The notes under the pieces were generated by a model that saw only the letters and a list, made by a program, of their open reading frames with translations, was not told the DNA's origin and ran no database searches. Positions 1 to 5,701 of a stretch of DNA of 6,710 nt are shown in pieces (position 1 is the first letter of the stretch; the number at the start of each line of letters is the position of its first letter). A program made the translations under genes and the position numbers. The stretch covers positions 1-6,710 of the forward strand of contig CAZRKL010000137.1 of assembly GCA_964600595.1 (NCBI GenBank). Reading direction: 5' to 3'. The DNA is from DAIOEK01 sp964600595. Its GTDB lineage: Bacteria; Chloroflexota; Anaerolineae; Anaerolineales; Anaerolineaceae.

Positions 1-100
1 ACTTCATTGTTTCATTTCCAGTTTAGTTGTGTATCAGATGACATCATTGAATTTTTTATTATGTTATAGAATTTGGTGTTTATTCAGAGGGAATTTTCTA
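1..100. other. AT-rich intergenic stretch with nothing identified
   Basis: This stretch lies downstream of the minus-strand Asp-box protein gene. I find no hairpin with a T-tract, no convincing frame and no RNA gene here. Confidence 0.5.
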
Positions 101-1354
101 TTAGTTTAATTTGGGTTTTATCACTTCCCAATTTTCGCCACGATCTTTTGAAAATGCAATTCCATACATGCCATCCTTGAGCGTGTGCACATACCAATGG
201 GATGGATCAGGTGAAAAGACGGCCAGTCCAAAACCAGGCCACGCGGGGGAAACATTTACTGGTTTTGACTCATCCCCGCCAACGGATTTCATCCAAACAT
301 CAGCCAGGGTCAGATCAATTTCATCTTCCACATGATACGCATACATTTGATCTAGTGGCAGCTGAGTTATATTTCCCCAGGTATTTCCGTTATCCACGCT
401 CAGGGCTTGAAAATATATGGATTCCGGCTGAGGTTCGAACTGCTGGCATAACATGCCAATTTTTATCACATTTGCTTCCGGCGCTGTGCTGCTGACCGAC
501 CCGCAGTAACCGGTTTCCAACCCAAATAACGGTTCATAACCTTCAGGAACAGGAAGATCAACTTTATCCCATGTACTTCCTCCATTGCTCGTTTTGAAGA
601 GAAATACCCCTGGCGCAACTCCATTGCACGAACCAGTCAGCCAACCACGCTCAGGGTCTACAAACCAGATGCCGCTTTTCGTGCAGGATTGCACTCCCGA
701 ACCATCATTGAATGGATCCAGCAACCGAAGCCATGTTTTACCTCCATCTTGAGTCTGGTAGATAACGATGTAGTCGTGATTCATCCCAGCACCAACATGT
801 GCCAGCAGCCAGCCGGTGAATTCATCTACAAAGGTGAGATGACTAATCAGAAAGTAGTCTTCGAGTCCAGAAATATCCAGCGGCTCACCATTACTCCAAC
901 TGTCTCCTCCATCTGTCGAAAATGTCACTCTGTATTCTGATAACTTGGAACCATTTGCATCAGATACAACAAGCCAGGCATGTTTATCACCCCAAAAAGC
1001 CGGAATAATTCGCGTACCTTCAACGTATGATCTCAATAATGGTACATCCGTCTTTCTCCAAATTCTCCCGCCATCTTCCGATTGCACAAAATGATCACCG
1101 GCATCGGATGCAGTCACACCCCAGGCGTTCATTGCATCCCGGTAATAGAGATATGATAAGTTCACTGGTGTGGATTTTTCGCCTGGTTCAGGAATTGGGG
1201 TAGAGCTGGTACCCTGGGTTGGAATGATCTCTGGTGTCTTAGGAGATCCCTCCAAGTATACTTGTTCCCTTGATGGATCACCTCCAAGGGGAATTCTACA
1301 AGATAAGCCTGTTAAGGCGAGGATAAAGATAATCATCCAAACCCTGTTTTTCAT
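101..1354 (-). CDS. Secreted lipoprotein-like protein with six Asp-box (BNR/Ycf48-like) repeats
   Basis: This is a 417-residue exported protein, probably a beta-propeller or similar repeat fold at the cell surface; its ligand is unknown. Residues 2-18 form a basic start plus hydrophobic signal segment. Cys19 follows GLS, an imperfect lipobox (Leu is expected at -3), so lipid anchoring is likely but not certain. Residues 36-64 are a Pro/Ser/Thr-rich linker. Six Asp-box-type motifs of the form S/T-x-D/N-x-G-x-x-W end at W99, W153, W208, W262, W326 and W409, as in sialidase/BNR and Ycf48-like proteins. The start ATG has a good Shine-Dalgarno (AGAGGTG, plus-strand 1359-1365) 4 bases upstream. It has its own promoter inside the preceding terminator. 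No sialidase catalytic residues are evident, so an enzymatic role should not be assumed. The reading frame is intact and base composition is more AT-rich than the transporter gene. Confidence 0.85.
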   Translation of the reverse strand: MKNRVWMIIFILALTGLSCRIPLGGDPSREQVYLEGSPKTPEIIPTQGTSSTPIPEPGEKSTPVNLSYLYYRDAMNAWGVTASDAGDHFVQSEDGGRIWRKTDVPLLRSYVEGTRIIPAFWGDKHAWLVVSDANGSKLSEYRVTFSTDGGDSWSNGEPLDISGLEDYFLISHLTFVDEFTGWLLAHVGAGMNHDYIVIYQTQDGGKTWLRLLDPFNDGSGVQSCTKSGIWFVDPERGWLTGSCNGVAPGVFLFKTSNGGSTWDKVDLPVPEGYEPLFGLETGYCGSVSSTAPEANVIKIGMLCQQFEPQPESIYFQALSVDNGNTWGNITQLPLDQMYAYHVEDEIDLTLADVWMKSVGGDESKPVNVSPAWPGFGLAVFSPDPSHWYVHTLKDGMYGIAFSKDRGENWEVIKPKLN

Positions 1355-1383
1355 TGCACACCTCTGGTTTTTGCCATAACCCC

Positions 1384-1412
1384 ATTATAAAGAAAAACCG
1401 GTGGAGTGTAAT
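1384..1412 (-). promoter_or_regulatory. Sigma70-type promoter of the Asp-box protein gene
   Basis: On the minus strand a perfect -10 TATAAT (1389-1384) lies 17 bases from ATTACA (1412-1407), a 4/6 match to TTGACA. The predicted start near 1377 gives a leader of about 23 bases containing the AGAGGTG ribosome site. The -35 lies in the loop of the upstream nanE terminator hairpin. This is sequence inference only. Confidence 0.55.
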
Positions 1413-1420
1413 TCCACCGG
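1391..1420 (-). terminator. Rho-independent terminator after the nanE-like gene
   Basis: On the minus strand a perfect 8-bp stem (CCGGTGGA / TCCACCGG, plus-strand 1398-1405 and 1413-1420) with a 7-base loop is followed at once by TTTTTCT. It lies about 15 bases after the nanE-like stop. This is a textbook intrinsic terminator and separates the two minus-strand genes into different transcripts. Confidence 0.9.
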
Positions 1421-1434
1421 CATGAGGAGTTTTT

Positions 1435-2139
1435 TCAGGGTTGTCTGCCGTTGAGGGCGCGGACAAATTTTTCAGTAATCACCTGCGGACGCGTGATCGC
1501 GCTGCCGACCACCACCGCGAATGCCCCCGTTTCCATCGCCCGTCTGGCACGATCAGGGGTATTGATCCTACCGTACGCCAGCAAGGGCACGTGCAAACGT
1601 TTCGCCAGGCTGGCTACCAGAGCGTAGTCAGGGTCATCATTCAAGCTGTTGGTATGATGACTCGATATGGATGTCATCACCGCGTCTGCCCCCATATTCA
1701 CAGCAAGAACGCCCTCCATGGAAGTGGATACGTCTGCAAGAACGGGTTTCCCGGTACCTTTTTTAACCCGGCGGATTAACTCTTCCACCAGTAATCCTTC
1801 CGGGTGAGGTGTCTGAGTGGCATCCAGCTCAATGATATCTGCACCAGCTGCTGCGATCATTTCTGCGTGGCTGACGGTTGGGGTTACACTCACCGAGTAC
1901 CCCGGTAAATGTGCTTTGTAAAATCCGATGATGGGTAAATCAATTAATCCGCGGATGGCAAAGATATCCTCCGGGTTACTCAACCGGATTGCTTTTGCGC
2001 CGCCATTTTTTGCCGCCAGCGCCATCGCTGCCATAAATTCTCCGCCGAACATTGGCTCCCCCGGGTCGGCGATACAAGATACAACGAGTCCATGTTTGAT
2101 TAAATTGAAAGGTGCCGCTACTGGTAAGTCAAAATTCAT
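1435..2139 (-). CDS. nanE: NanE-family N-acetylmannosamine-6-phosphate 2-epimerase homologue
   Basis: This 234-residue TIM-barrel protein aligns along its length with NanE, which interconverts ManNAc-6-P and GlcNAc-6-P in sialic acid catabolism. Landmarks are VSC at 20-22, IR at 51-52, the catalytic-lysine equivalent K75 in GFYK, TPT at 86-88, LDAT at 105-108, ADVST at 135-139, GRINTP at 190-195 and a phosphate-binding-style VVGSAITRP at 210-218. Two residues that line the active site in Clostridium perfringens NanE differ: Gln14 is I23, and Glu180 (in the EGRI motif) is Y189. Activity on ManNAc-6-P is therefore uncertain and a related sugar phosphate is possible. No nanA or nanK is in the window. 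The ATG at 2139 is chosen because GGGTGGT lies just upstream; an in-frame TTG at 2151 has no ribosome site. A strong terminator follows, and a TATAAT-containing promoter precedes. Confidence 0.85.
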   Translation of the reverse strand: MNFDLPVAAPFNLIKHGLVVSCIADPGEPMFGGEFMAAMALAAKNGGAKAIRLSNPEDIFAIRGLIDLPIIGFYKAHLPGYSVSVTPTVSHAEMIAAAGADIIELDATQTPHPEGLLVEELIRRVKKGTGKPVLADVSTSMEGVLAVNMGADAVMTSISSHHTNSLNDDPDYALVASLAKRLHVPLLAYGRINTPDRARRAMETGAFAVVVGSAITRPQVITEKFVRALNGRQP

Positions 2140-2206
2140 AATACCACCCAATAAAAGATGTCATGAGGTAAGCGCAGCATCGCGTACAACCCCCTGTGCG
2201 GGTTAA

Positions 2207-2235
2207 ATTATATCAAATCTTTGTCATTATCGGAA
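2207..2235 (-). promoter_or_regulatory. Putative promoter of the nanE-like gene
   Basis: A perfect minus-strand TATAAT (2212-2207) sits 17 bases from TTCCGA (2235-2230), a weak 3/6 -35. The start would fall near 2200, giving a leader of about 60 bases. The leader contains only a short AACCC/GGGTT inverted repeat at 2188-2204. The -10 is good and the -35 poor. Confidence 0.45.
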
Positions 2236-2260
2236 GATTCCCACATATCTTGACTTCCAC

Positions 2261-2289
2261 TTGCCCATGATTTATTGCTGGTCTAGAAT
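2261..2289 (+). promoter_or_regulatory. Putative promoter of dinB
   Basis: TTGCCC (2261-2266, 4/6) and TAGAAT (2284-2289, 5/6) are 17 bases apart. Transcription would start near 2296, only about 5 bases before the dinB ATG, so the message would be almost leaderless. A competing -35, TTGACT at 2250-2255, has no good -10 at the right distance. No GAAC-N4-GTTC LexA-type box is visible in this 149-base region. Confidence 0.4.
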
Positions 2290-2300
2290 TAGGTTTATAA

Positions 2301-3476
2301 ATGACGAGGAAAATTCTTCATATTGATTTAGATGCGTTCTTCTGCTCTGTAGAAGAACTCAAAGATCCCTCTCTGCATGGAAAAGCATTTGCAGTCGGCG
2401 GCGGAGCAGATCAGCGGGGTGTGATTTCTACCTGCTCGTACGCTGCCCGGATGTTCGGGGTTCACTCAGCCATGCCTACAGGGCAGGCGTTGAAACTCTG
2501 CCCGCAATTAATTTTGCTGCGCGGTCATCACGCGGAATATGAAATATATTCACGCCAGGTTATGGATATTCTTCGGGATATCAGCCCGCTGGTTGAGGTC
2601 GTCTCCATCGATGAGGCATTCGTCGATGTGAGTGATCTTCCGCAATCCCTGGAACTACTAGCCAGGCAGATTCAACAGCGCATCCTCGCTCAAACAAAGC
2701 TCCCGGTTTCCATTGGCGGGGCGACCAGTAAGCTTGTTGCAAAAATAGCGACCGACGCGGGGAAAAGCAAACAGCGAACGGCTGAATCTCCCAGAGCCAT
2801 TACAATCGTCCTTCCCGGAACAGAGATGGATTTTCTTGCGCCGCTCTCGGTTCAGGCGATATGGGGTATTGGACCAAAAGCAGCTGCCCGTTTTAATAGC
2901 GAGGGAGTTTACACCATAGGAGACCTTCAAAAACTAACACTGCAGACACTCAAAGGAATGGTGGGGAATACCGCGCAATCACTATATGATTCCGCGAGGG
3001 GAATTGATCCAACCCCCGTTCGGGTGGAACATGGTATGAAATCCATCAGCCAGGAGACCACCTTTGAGAAGGATATCTTTGATATCACAGAACTACAGGA
3101 TGTACTGAAATACCTGACCAGAAAAACCGTGAAACGGTTAAGAGAAAACCAGTATTGTGCTGACACTGTCCGCATCAAGGTCAGATTGCATGATTTTGCC
3201 ACCTACACCCGGCAGGTCCGGTTGAAAGTGCCCACTGATGTGGAATCTGTGATTTTACATCACGCAACAGAGTTACTCAACCTGTTCCATAAGCCTGGTC
3301 AGGCTGTCCGCCTGCTGGGAATTGGGGTGAGTGGATTGCAGGAATCGTGGCATCAAATGGGTTTGTGGGAAGAGAATACTGAAAAAGAAATCCGCCTGCA
3401 TGCAGCCCTGGATGAACTGCAGGATAAATATGGCAGACAGGCCATCCAGCGGGGAAAGGTGAAGAATCATGGATAG
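2301..3476 (+). CDS. dinB: DNA polymerase IV (Y-family, translesion)
   Basis: This 391-residue Y-family polymerase copies past damaged template bases, usually with low fidelity and under DNA-damage control. The catalytic acidic residues are visible: D9 in HIDLDAFF (5'-most motif) and D104-E105 in SIDEAF. F14 is the steric-gate phenylalanine equivalent. STCSYAARMFGVHSAMP-type finger residues are at 43-59, a helix-hairpin-helix (WGIGPKAAARF) at 188-198, and the little-finger entry KSISQETTF at 247-255. A candidate beta-clamp-binding pentapeptide, QMGLW, is at 352-356, close to the QLxLF type. Length is slightly above the usual 350-390 range. The ATG has only a weak AGG upstream, and the likely promoter lies almost on the start codon. 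The last 8 bases overlap the next gene, implying translational coupling with the phosphatase. Confidence 0.95.
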   Translation: MTRKILHIDLDAFFCSVEELKDPSLHGKAFAVGGGADQRGVISTCSYAARMFGVHSAMPTGQALKLCPQLILLRGHHAEYEIYSRQVMDILRDISPLVEVVSIDEAFVDVSDLPQSLELLARQIQQRILAQTKLPVSIGGATSKLVAKIATDAGKSKQRTAESPRAITIVLPGTEMDFLAPLSVQAIWGIGPKAAARFNSEGVYTIGDLQKLTLQTLKGMVGNTAQSLYDSARGIDPTPVRVEHGMKSISQETTFEKDIFDITELQDVLKYLTRKTVKRLRENQYCADTVRIKVRLHDFATYTRQVRLKVPTDVESVILHHATELLNLFHKPGQAVRLLGIGVSGLQESWHQMGLWEENTEKEIRLHAALDELQDKYGRQAIQRGKVKNHG

Positions 3477-3996
3477 GATTCCCGAACGGAAACTACGCTA
3501 CTGGGTGAAATCAGGGGAATTGCTTGCCGGACCTTACCCGAGTGATTTCTTTGGCGGCGGCACCCAGCAAATTCTGATGGATATTCTCAATGGCGGCATT
3601 CGCTCTTTCATTGACCTGACCATGCCCGACCATCCGTATGGATACCATTATGCTGATGAACTTGCCATGCTGGGGCAGGCAAAAAACCTGGATGTGTTTA
3701 CGGCGCGCATGCCTATCGAAGATTTCGGCATCCCCGACCAGGCTTTCATGAAGGAGATTTTGAACCTGATTGATGCGCGCATCACTGCCGGCTCGCCAGT
3801 GTACATCCATTGTCGGGGTGGTCTGGGCAGGACAGGTACAGTGGTTTGCTGCTGGATGATCCGGCACGGCTGCCCTGCGGGCGAAGTTCTCGACCGGTTG
3901 GATGCACTGCGCAAAGGAACTTACACTGCCGATGAGCCCTCCCCCGAAACAGAAGAACAGGTGCATTTTGTGCTGAATTGGCAGGAAGGAATGTAG
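3469..3996 (+). CDS. Dual-specificity/tyrosine-type protein phosphatase
   Basis: This 175-residue cytoplasmic protein has the Cys-based phosphatase P-loop HCRGGLGRTG at 114-123, with nucleophile C115 and phosphate-binding R121. Candidate general acids are D85 or D90 in the loop at 81-90. The C-terminal SPETEEQVHFVLNW segment (158-171) is typical of the compact DSP-like bacterial group. It should hydrolyse phosphoesters, on proteins or on small phosphorylated molecules; the substrate cannot be read from sequence. The ATG lies inside the end of dinB (8-base overlap), and a good Shine-Dalgarno AAAGGTG (3455-3461) lies 7 bases upstream within dinB. Both points support this start and a dinB-phosphatase operon. 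A hairpin covers its stop codon. Confidence 0.88.
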   Translation: MDRIPERKLRYWVKSGELLAGPYPSDFFGGGTQQILMDILNGGIRSFIDLTMPDHPYGYHYADELAMLGQAKNLDVFTARMPIEDFGIPDQAFMKEILNLIDARITAGSPVYIHCRGGLGRTGTVVCCWMIRHGCPAGEVLDRLDALRKGTYTADEPSPETEEQVHFVLNWQEGM

Positions 3997-4008
3997 GTTT
4001 TCTTCCTG
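3982..4008 (+). other. Hairpin spanning the phosphatase stop codon
   Basis: CAGGAAGGAA (3982-3991) pairs with TTTCTTCCTG (3999-4008), a 10-bp stem with one G-U pair and a 7-base loop that contains the TAG stop (3994-3996). No T-tract follows, so it is not a standard intrinsic terminator. It may slow transcription or protect the 3' end of the dinB-phosphatase mRNA, and its right arm abuts the tRNA promoter. Confidence 0.5.
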
Positions 4009-4022
4009 TGCAAGTACCTCTC

Positions 4023-4031
4023 TGGTATAAT
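4023..4031 (+). promoter_or_regulatory. Extended -10 promoter of tRNA-Thr
   Basis: TGG-TATAAT at 4023-4031 is an extended -10 element (TGn plus a perfect TATAAT). The spot for a -35, TTCCTG at 4003-4008, matches poorly, which is tolerated by extended -10 promoters. Transcription would begin around 4038, a few bases before the mature tRNA. Confidence 0.6.
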
Positions 4032-4041
4032 AACGCGCGAC

Positions 4042-4114
4042 GCCGTAGTAGCTCAGCTGGTAGAGCAGACGATTCGTAATCGTCAGGTCGCGGGTTCGAT
4101 CCCCGCCTACGGCT
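4042..4114 (+). tRNA. tRNA-Thr (anticodon CGU)
   Basis: The 73-base gene folds into a complete cloverleaf. The acceptor GCCGTAG/CTACGGC is 7 bp, the D stem is GCTC/GAGC, the anticodon stem is GACGA/TCGTC with loop TTCGTAA, and the T stem is GCGGG/CCCGC with loop TTCGATC. The discriminator base is T. Anticodon CGT reads the threonine codon ACG. CCA is not encoded; the sequence continues CTT. No intrinsic terminator is visible in the 32 bases before the next gene. Confidence 0.97.
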
Positions 4115-4146
4115 CTTAATTTTATTAACCTCAAAGCGCAGTTATC

Positions 4147-5067
4147 ATGGACAAATCAACCACCACCTCTTCCACCCGCAGTATCAACTGGAGCGGATTA
4201 GCCAATCTGCTGATCGTGTATGTCATCTGGGGCAGCACCTACCTTGCCATCCGTATCGGCGTCAAGGAAGGCTCCGGCTTCCCGCCCTTCTTCCTCGCCG
4301 GAACACGTGTCACAGTTGCCGGGTTGATTCTGCTGGGTATTGCTCTGCTGCAGAAACAGCGAATCCGCCTTACCTGGAAAGAAGCCGTTTTGTTAGCAAT
4401 ATCGGGCACCATGTTGTGGGTGGGTGGAAACGGATTGGTATCTTTCGCGGAGCAGCATCTGCACTCAGGTATTGCCGCGCTGATCATCGGCGCCACCCCC
4501 ATTTACGTCGCCATCATGGAATCGATCATCGACCGGCGCAGACCATCTGCCATGCTGGTCGGATCCCTATTGCTGGGTTTTGCCGGTGTCGGCTTGTTGA
4601 CCGTGCCCGCTTTCCAGACCGGGGTACGCGCGGATGCCATATCGGTAATTGCCATCATTATCGGCAGCATGTTATGGGGTGGCGGAAGCCTGCTGCAGAG
4701 CCGAAAACCGGTGCAGGTATCCCCTGAAGTCAGCGCCGGATTTCAGCACCTTTTTGGCGCGGTGGGATTACTGACTGTCGCCTTTCTCAGTGGAGAGCCT
4801 TACCCCAAACCGATTACCGAAGCGTTCTTCGCCTGGGGGTATTTGGTGATCTTTGGTTCGGTGATCGCGTTTACCGCCTTTGTCCGGACCTTGCGCATGC
4901 TGCCCACAAACATCGCCATGACGTACGCCTACGTCAACCCCGTCATAGCTGTCATTCTCGGGGCACTGGTACTATCGGAACCACTCACCGTCTGGACATT
5001 GGGCGGAATGGTCCTGATTTTACTGGGCGTGGCGGGTGTCTTCCGCGCGAGATACAAAAGAAAATAA
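4147..5067 (+). CDS. EamA/DMT-superfamily inner-membrane transporter (RhaT/YedA-like)
   Basis: This 306-residue protein has the two-fold EamA repeat of drug/metabolite transporters and about ten hydrophobic segments. Examples are roughly 17-36, 46-68, 78-97, 107-124, 135-153, 164-180, 196-215, 228-247, 256-276 and 282-300. The first half opens with the family's VIWGSTYLAIRIG (26-38), and the second ends with YVNPVIAVILGALVLSEPLT (262-281), the conserved DMT closing region. A basic tail (residues 300-306) suggests the cytoplasmic C-terminus. It probably exports or imports small metabolites or amino acids; the substrate is not predictable. The start codon has no clear Shine-Dalgarno, and the gene lies 32 bases after the tRNA with no separate promoter evident. 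The coding sequence is GC-richer than the flanking small genes. Confidence 0.9.
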   Translation: MDKSTTTSSTRSINWSGLANLLIVYVIWGSTYLAIRIGVKEGSGFPPFFLAGTRVTVAGLILLGIALLQKQRIRLTWKEAVLLAISGTMLWVGGNGLVSFAEQHLHSGIAALIIGATPIYVAIMESIIDRRRPSAMLVGSLLLGFAGVGLLTVPAFQTGVRADAISVIAIIIGSMLWGGGSLLQSRKPVQVSPEVSAGFQHLFGAVGLLTVAFLSGEPYPKPITEAFFAWGYLVIFGSVIAFTAFVRTLRMLPTNIAMTYAYVNPVIAVILGALVLSEPLTVWTLGGMVLILLGVAGVFRARYKRK

Positions 5068-5124
5068 AACACCATCTTCAATATTACAAATTGGTTCGGT
5101 CTGCTCAGGGTTTGGTACTTCCAT

Positions 5125-5153
5125 TTGCTTAAATAGAACATATATTCTATAAT
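5125..5153 (+). promoter_or_regulatory. Promoter of the luxR-like gene, apparently leaderless
   Basis: TTGCTT (5125-5130, 3/6) and a perfect TATAAT (5148-5153) are 17 bases apart. The -10 ends 6 bases before the ATG at 5160, so the predicted first transcribed base is the A of the start codon. There is no Shine-Dalgarno. A palindromic operator candidate fills the spacer. Confidence 0.6.
5134..5149 (+). promoter_or_regulatory. Operator candidate, copy 1
   Basis: TAGAACATATATTCTA is a 16-bp inverted repeat with a single mismatched pair (C5139/A5144). It lies between the -35 and -10 and overlaps the first two bases of the -10, a position where a bound protein would block RNA polymerase. Its core GAAC-N4-ATTC is one base from the Gram-positive LexA box GAAC-N4-GTTC. 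A related copy is at 5671-5686. Confidence 0.5.
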
Positions 5154-5159
5154 GTCGCC

Positions 5160-5387
5160 ATGCAAAACACCCCACTCACCCGGCGCGAAATTACTGTCTT
5201 GCGACTGCTGGCAAAAGGTTTGTCTGCCAAATTAATCGCACAGAATATCCACGTCAAAACGCGCACCGTTCACTATTTCTTTGCAACCATCAAGAACAAA
5301 CTGGGTGTCAACACCATGGAAGAGGTGATGTACATCGCGGGGAGGGACGATCTGTTGGGTGAATACCTGCCTGAAGATGAAATTTAA
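5160..5387 (+). CDS. Single-domain LuxR/GerE-type transcriptional regulator
   Basis: This 75-residue protein consists almost wholly of a LuxR-type helix-turn-helix (residues 6-64). Its landmarks are LTRREITVLRLLAKGLS at 6-22, IA at 26-27, the recognition-helix region TRTVHYFFATIKNKLGV at 34-50, then an acidic tail. No receiver, PAS or ligand-binding domain is attached, so it resembles stand-alone GerE-size regulators that act as DNA-binding dimers. The glutamate usual before IA is replaced by leucine (AKLIA). The ATG at 5160 sits 6 bases after a TATAAT, fitting a leaderless mRNA. The stop codon interlocks with that of the convergent 79-residue gene. An operator candidate in its own promoter suggests autoregulation or control by another repressor. 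The target genes are unknown. Confidence 0.85.
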   Translation: MQNTPLTRREITVLRLLAKGLSAKLIAQNIHVKTRTVHYFFATIKNKLGVNTMEEVMYIAGRDDLLGEYLPEDEI

Positions 5388-5623
5388 ACCGTAATGACTT
5401 TCAGCCAATTTCGCAGCACAGACGGCTGGAAACCTACCAATTCCCACCATATTAAACCATCCAACTCCAACCACCAGCGCGCTTTTTGCACAATAAACCG
5501 GTCACTCGATTTCAGATCTGTCAACGCCTGAATTACCACCGCTAACGCCAACCGGTAGTATGGATCGGCATTGTCCATTCCCTGGAAGTCCATATCAAAT
5601 ATATCGATGTCATTTTGCAGCAT
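5384..5623 (-). CDS. Unrecognised small Trp-rich protein (79 aa)
   Basis: I do not recognise this protein with confidence. It has an acidic N-terminus (residues 4-20), then a likely all-helical body with A-x-x-VIQAL-x-DL at 27-37 and a striking RWWLELDGLIWWELVG stretch at 49-64. It holds five tryptophans in 79 residues (50, 51, 59, 60, 73). It is not long or hydrophobic enough to be a clear membrane protein and shows no signal peptide. The general pattern recalls small hypothetical proteins in other bacteria, but that is a weak memory. Support for it being a gene: a GGAG ribosome site 10 bases before the ATG, a whole frame filling the space between neighbours, and no better frame on either strand. 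It converges on the LuxR-type regulator and their stops share bases 5384-5387. Confidence 0.6.
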   Translation of the reverse strand: MLQNDIDIFDMDFQGMDNADPYYRLALAVVIQALTDLKSSDRFIVQKARWWLELDGLIWWELVGFQPSVLRNWLKVITV

Positions 5624-5666
5624 GGATGAGATTCTCCAAATTCCAGAAATTATTCACATGTTGATA

Positions 5667-5695
5667 CTATTAGAATATTTGTTCTTATATATAAA
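5667..5695 (-). promoter_or_regulatory. Possible promoter of the 79-aa gene
   Basis: On the minus strand TTTATA (5695-5690, 4/6) and TAATAG (5672-5667, 3/6) are 17 bases apart. The elements are weak. Their value is that operator copy 2 falls in the spacer at the same offset as copy 1 in the luxR-like promoter. Confidence 0.25.
5671..5686 (-). promoter_or_regulatory. Operator candidate, copy 2
   Basis: TAGAATATTTGTTCTT matches the reverse complement of copy 1 (5134-5149) at 14 of 16 positions. Its arms are AGAA/TTCT, with one half AGAAC and the other AGAAT exactly as in copy 1, and it points the opposite way. It lies between the 79-aa gene and udk and could act on either. Confidence 0.45.
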
Positions 5696-5701
5696 TACAA
5701 G

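Noticed and set aside
66..103. TAGAAT and TTCTA half-sites downstream of the Asp-box protein gene
   Set aside because: They are single half-sites in AT-rich sequence without the paired spacing, so they are not supported as operators.
2140..2151. Longer nanE start at an in-frame TTG (four extra residues)
   Set aside because: There is no ribosome site before the TTG, whereas GGGTGGT precedes the ATG at 2139. The extra residues are not part of the conserved family region.
2129..2164. Eleven-codon minus-strand upstream frame overlapping the nanE start
   Set aside because: It has no Shine-Dalgarno and no regulatory codon pattern typical of attenuator leaders; it is probably chance.
2188..2204. 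AACCC/GGGTT inverted repeat near the predicted nanE start site
   Set aside because: The stem is only 5 bp and has no related copy in the window, so it is not distinguishable from chance.
2284..2299. Possible third AGAAC/AGAAT-type operator upstream of dinB
   Set aside because: Only one half (TAGAAT) matches, about 9 of 16 positions overall, and it is explained by the -10 element. I therefore do not claim SOS control of dinB from this sequence.
3511..4134. A 207-codon minus-strand frame beginning VGGDRTRDLTITNRLLYQLSYYG-like residues
   Set aside because: Its N-terminal part is the antisense of the tRNA-Thr gene, a well-known source of false proteins, and the rest is antisense to the phosphatase with its clear catalytic motif.
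4416..4727. Overlapping 103-codon plus-strand frame inside the transporter gene
   Set aside because: It is out of frame within a clear EamA coding sequence, rich in Arg/His as expected of a shadow frame, with no ribosome site.
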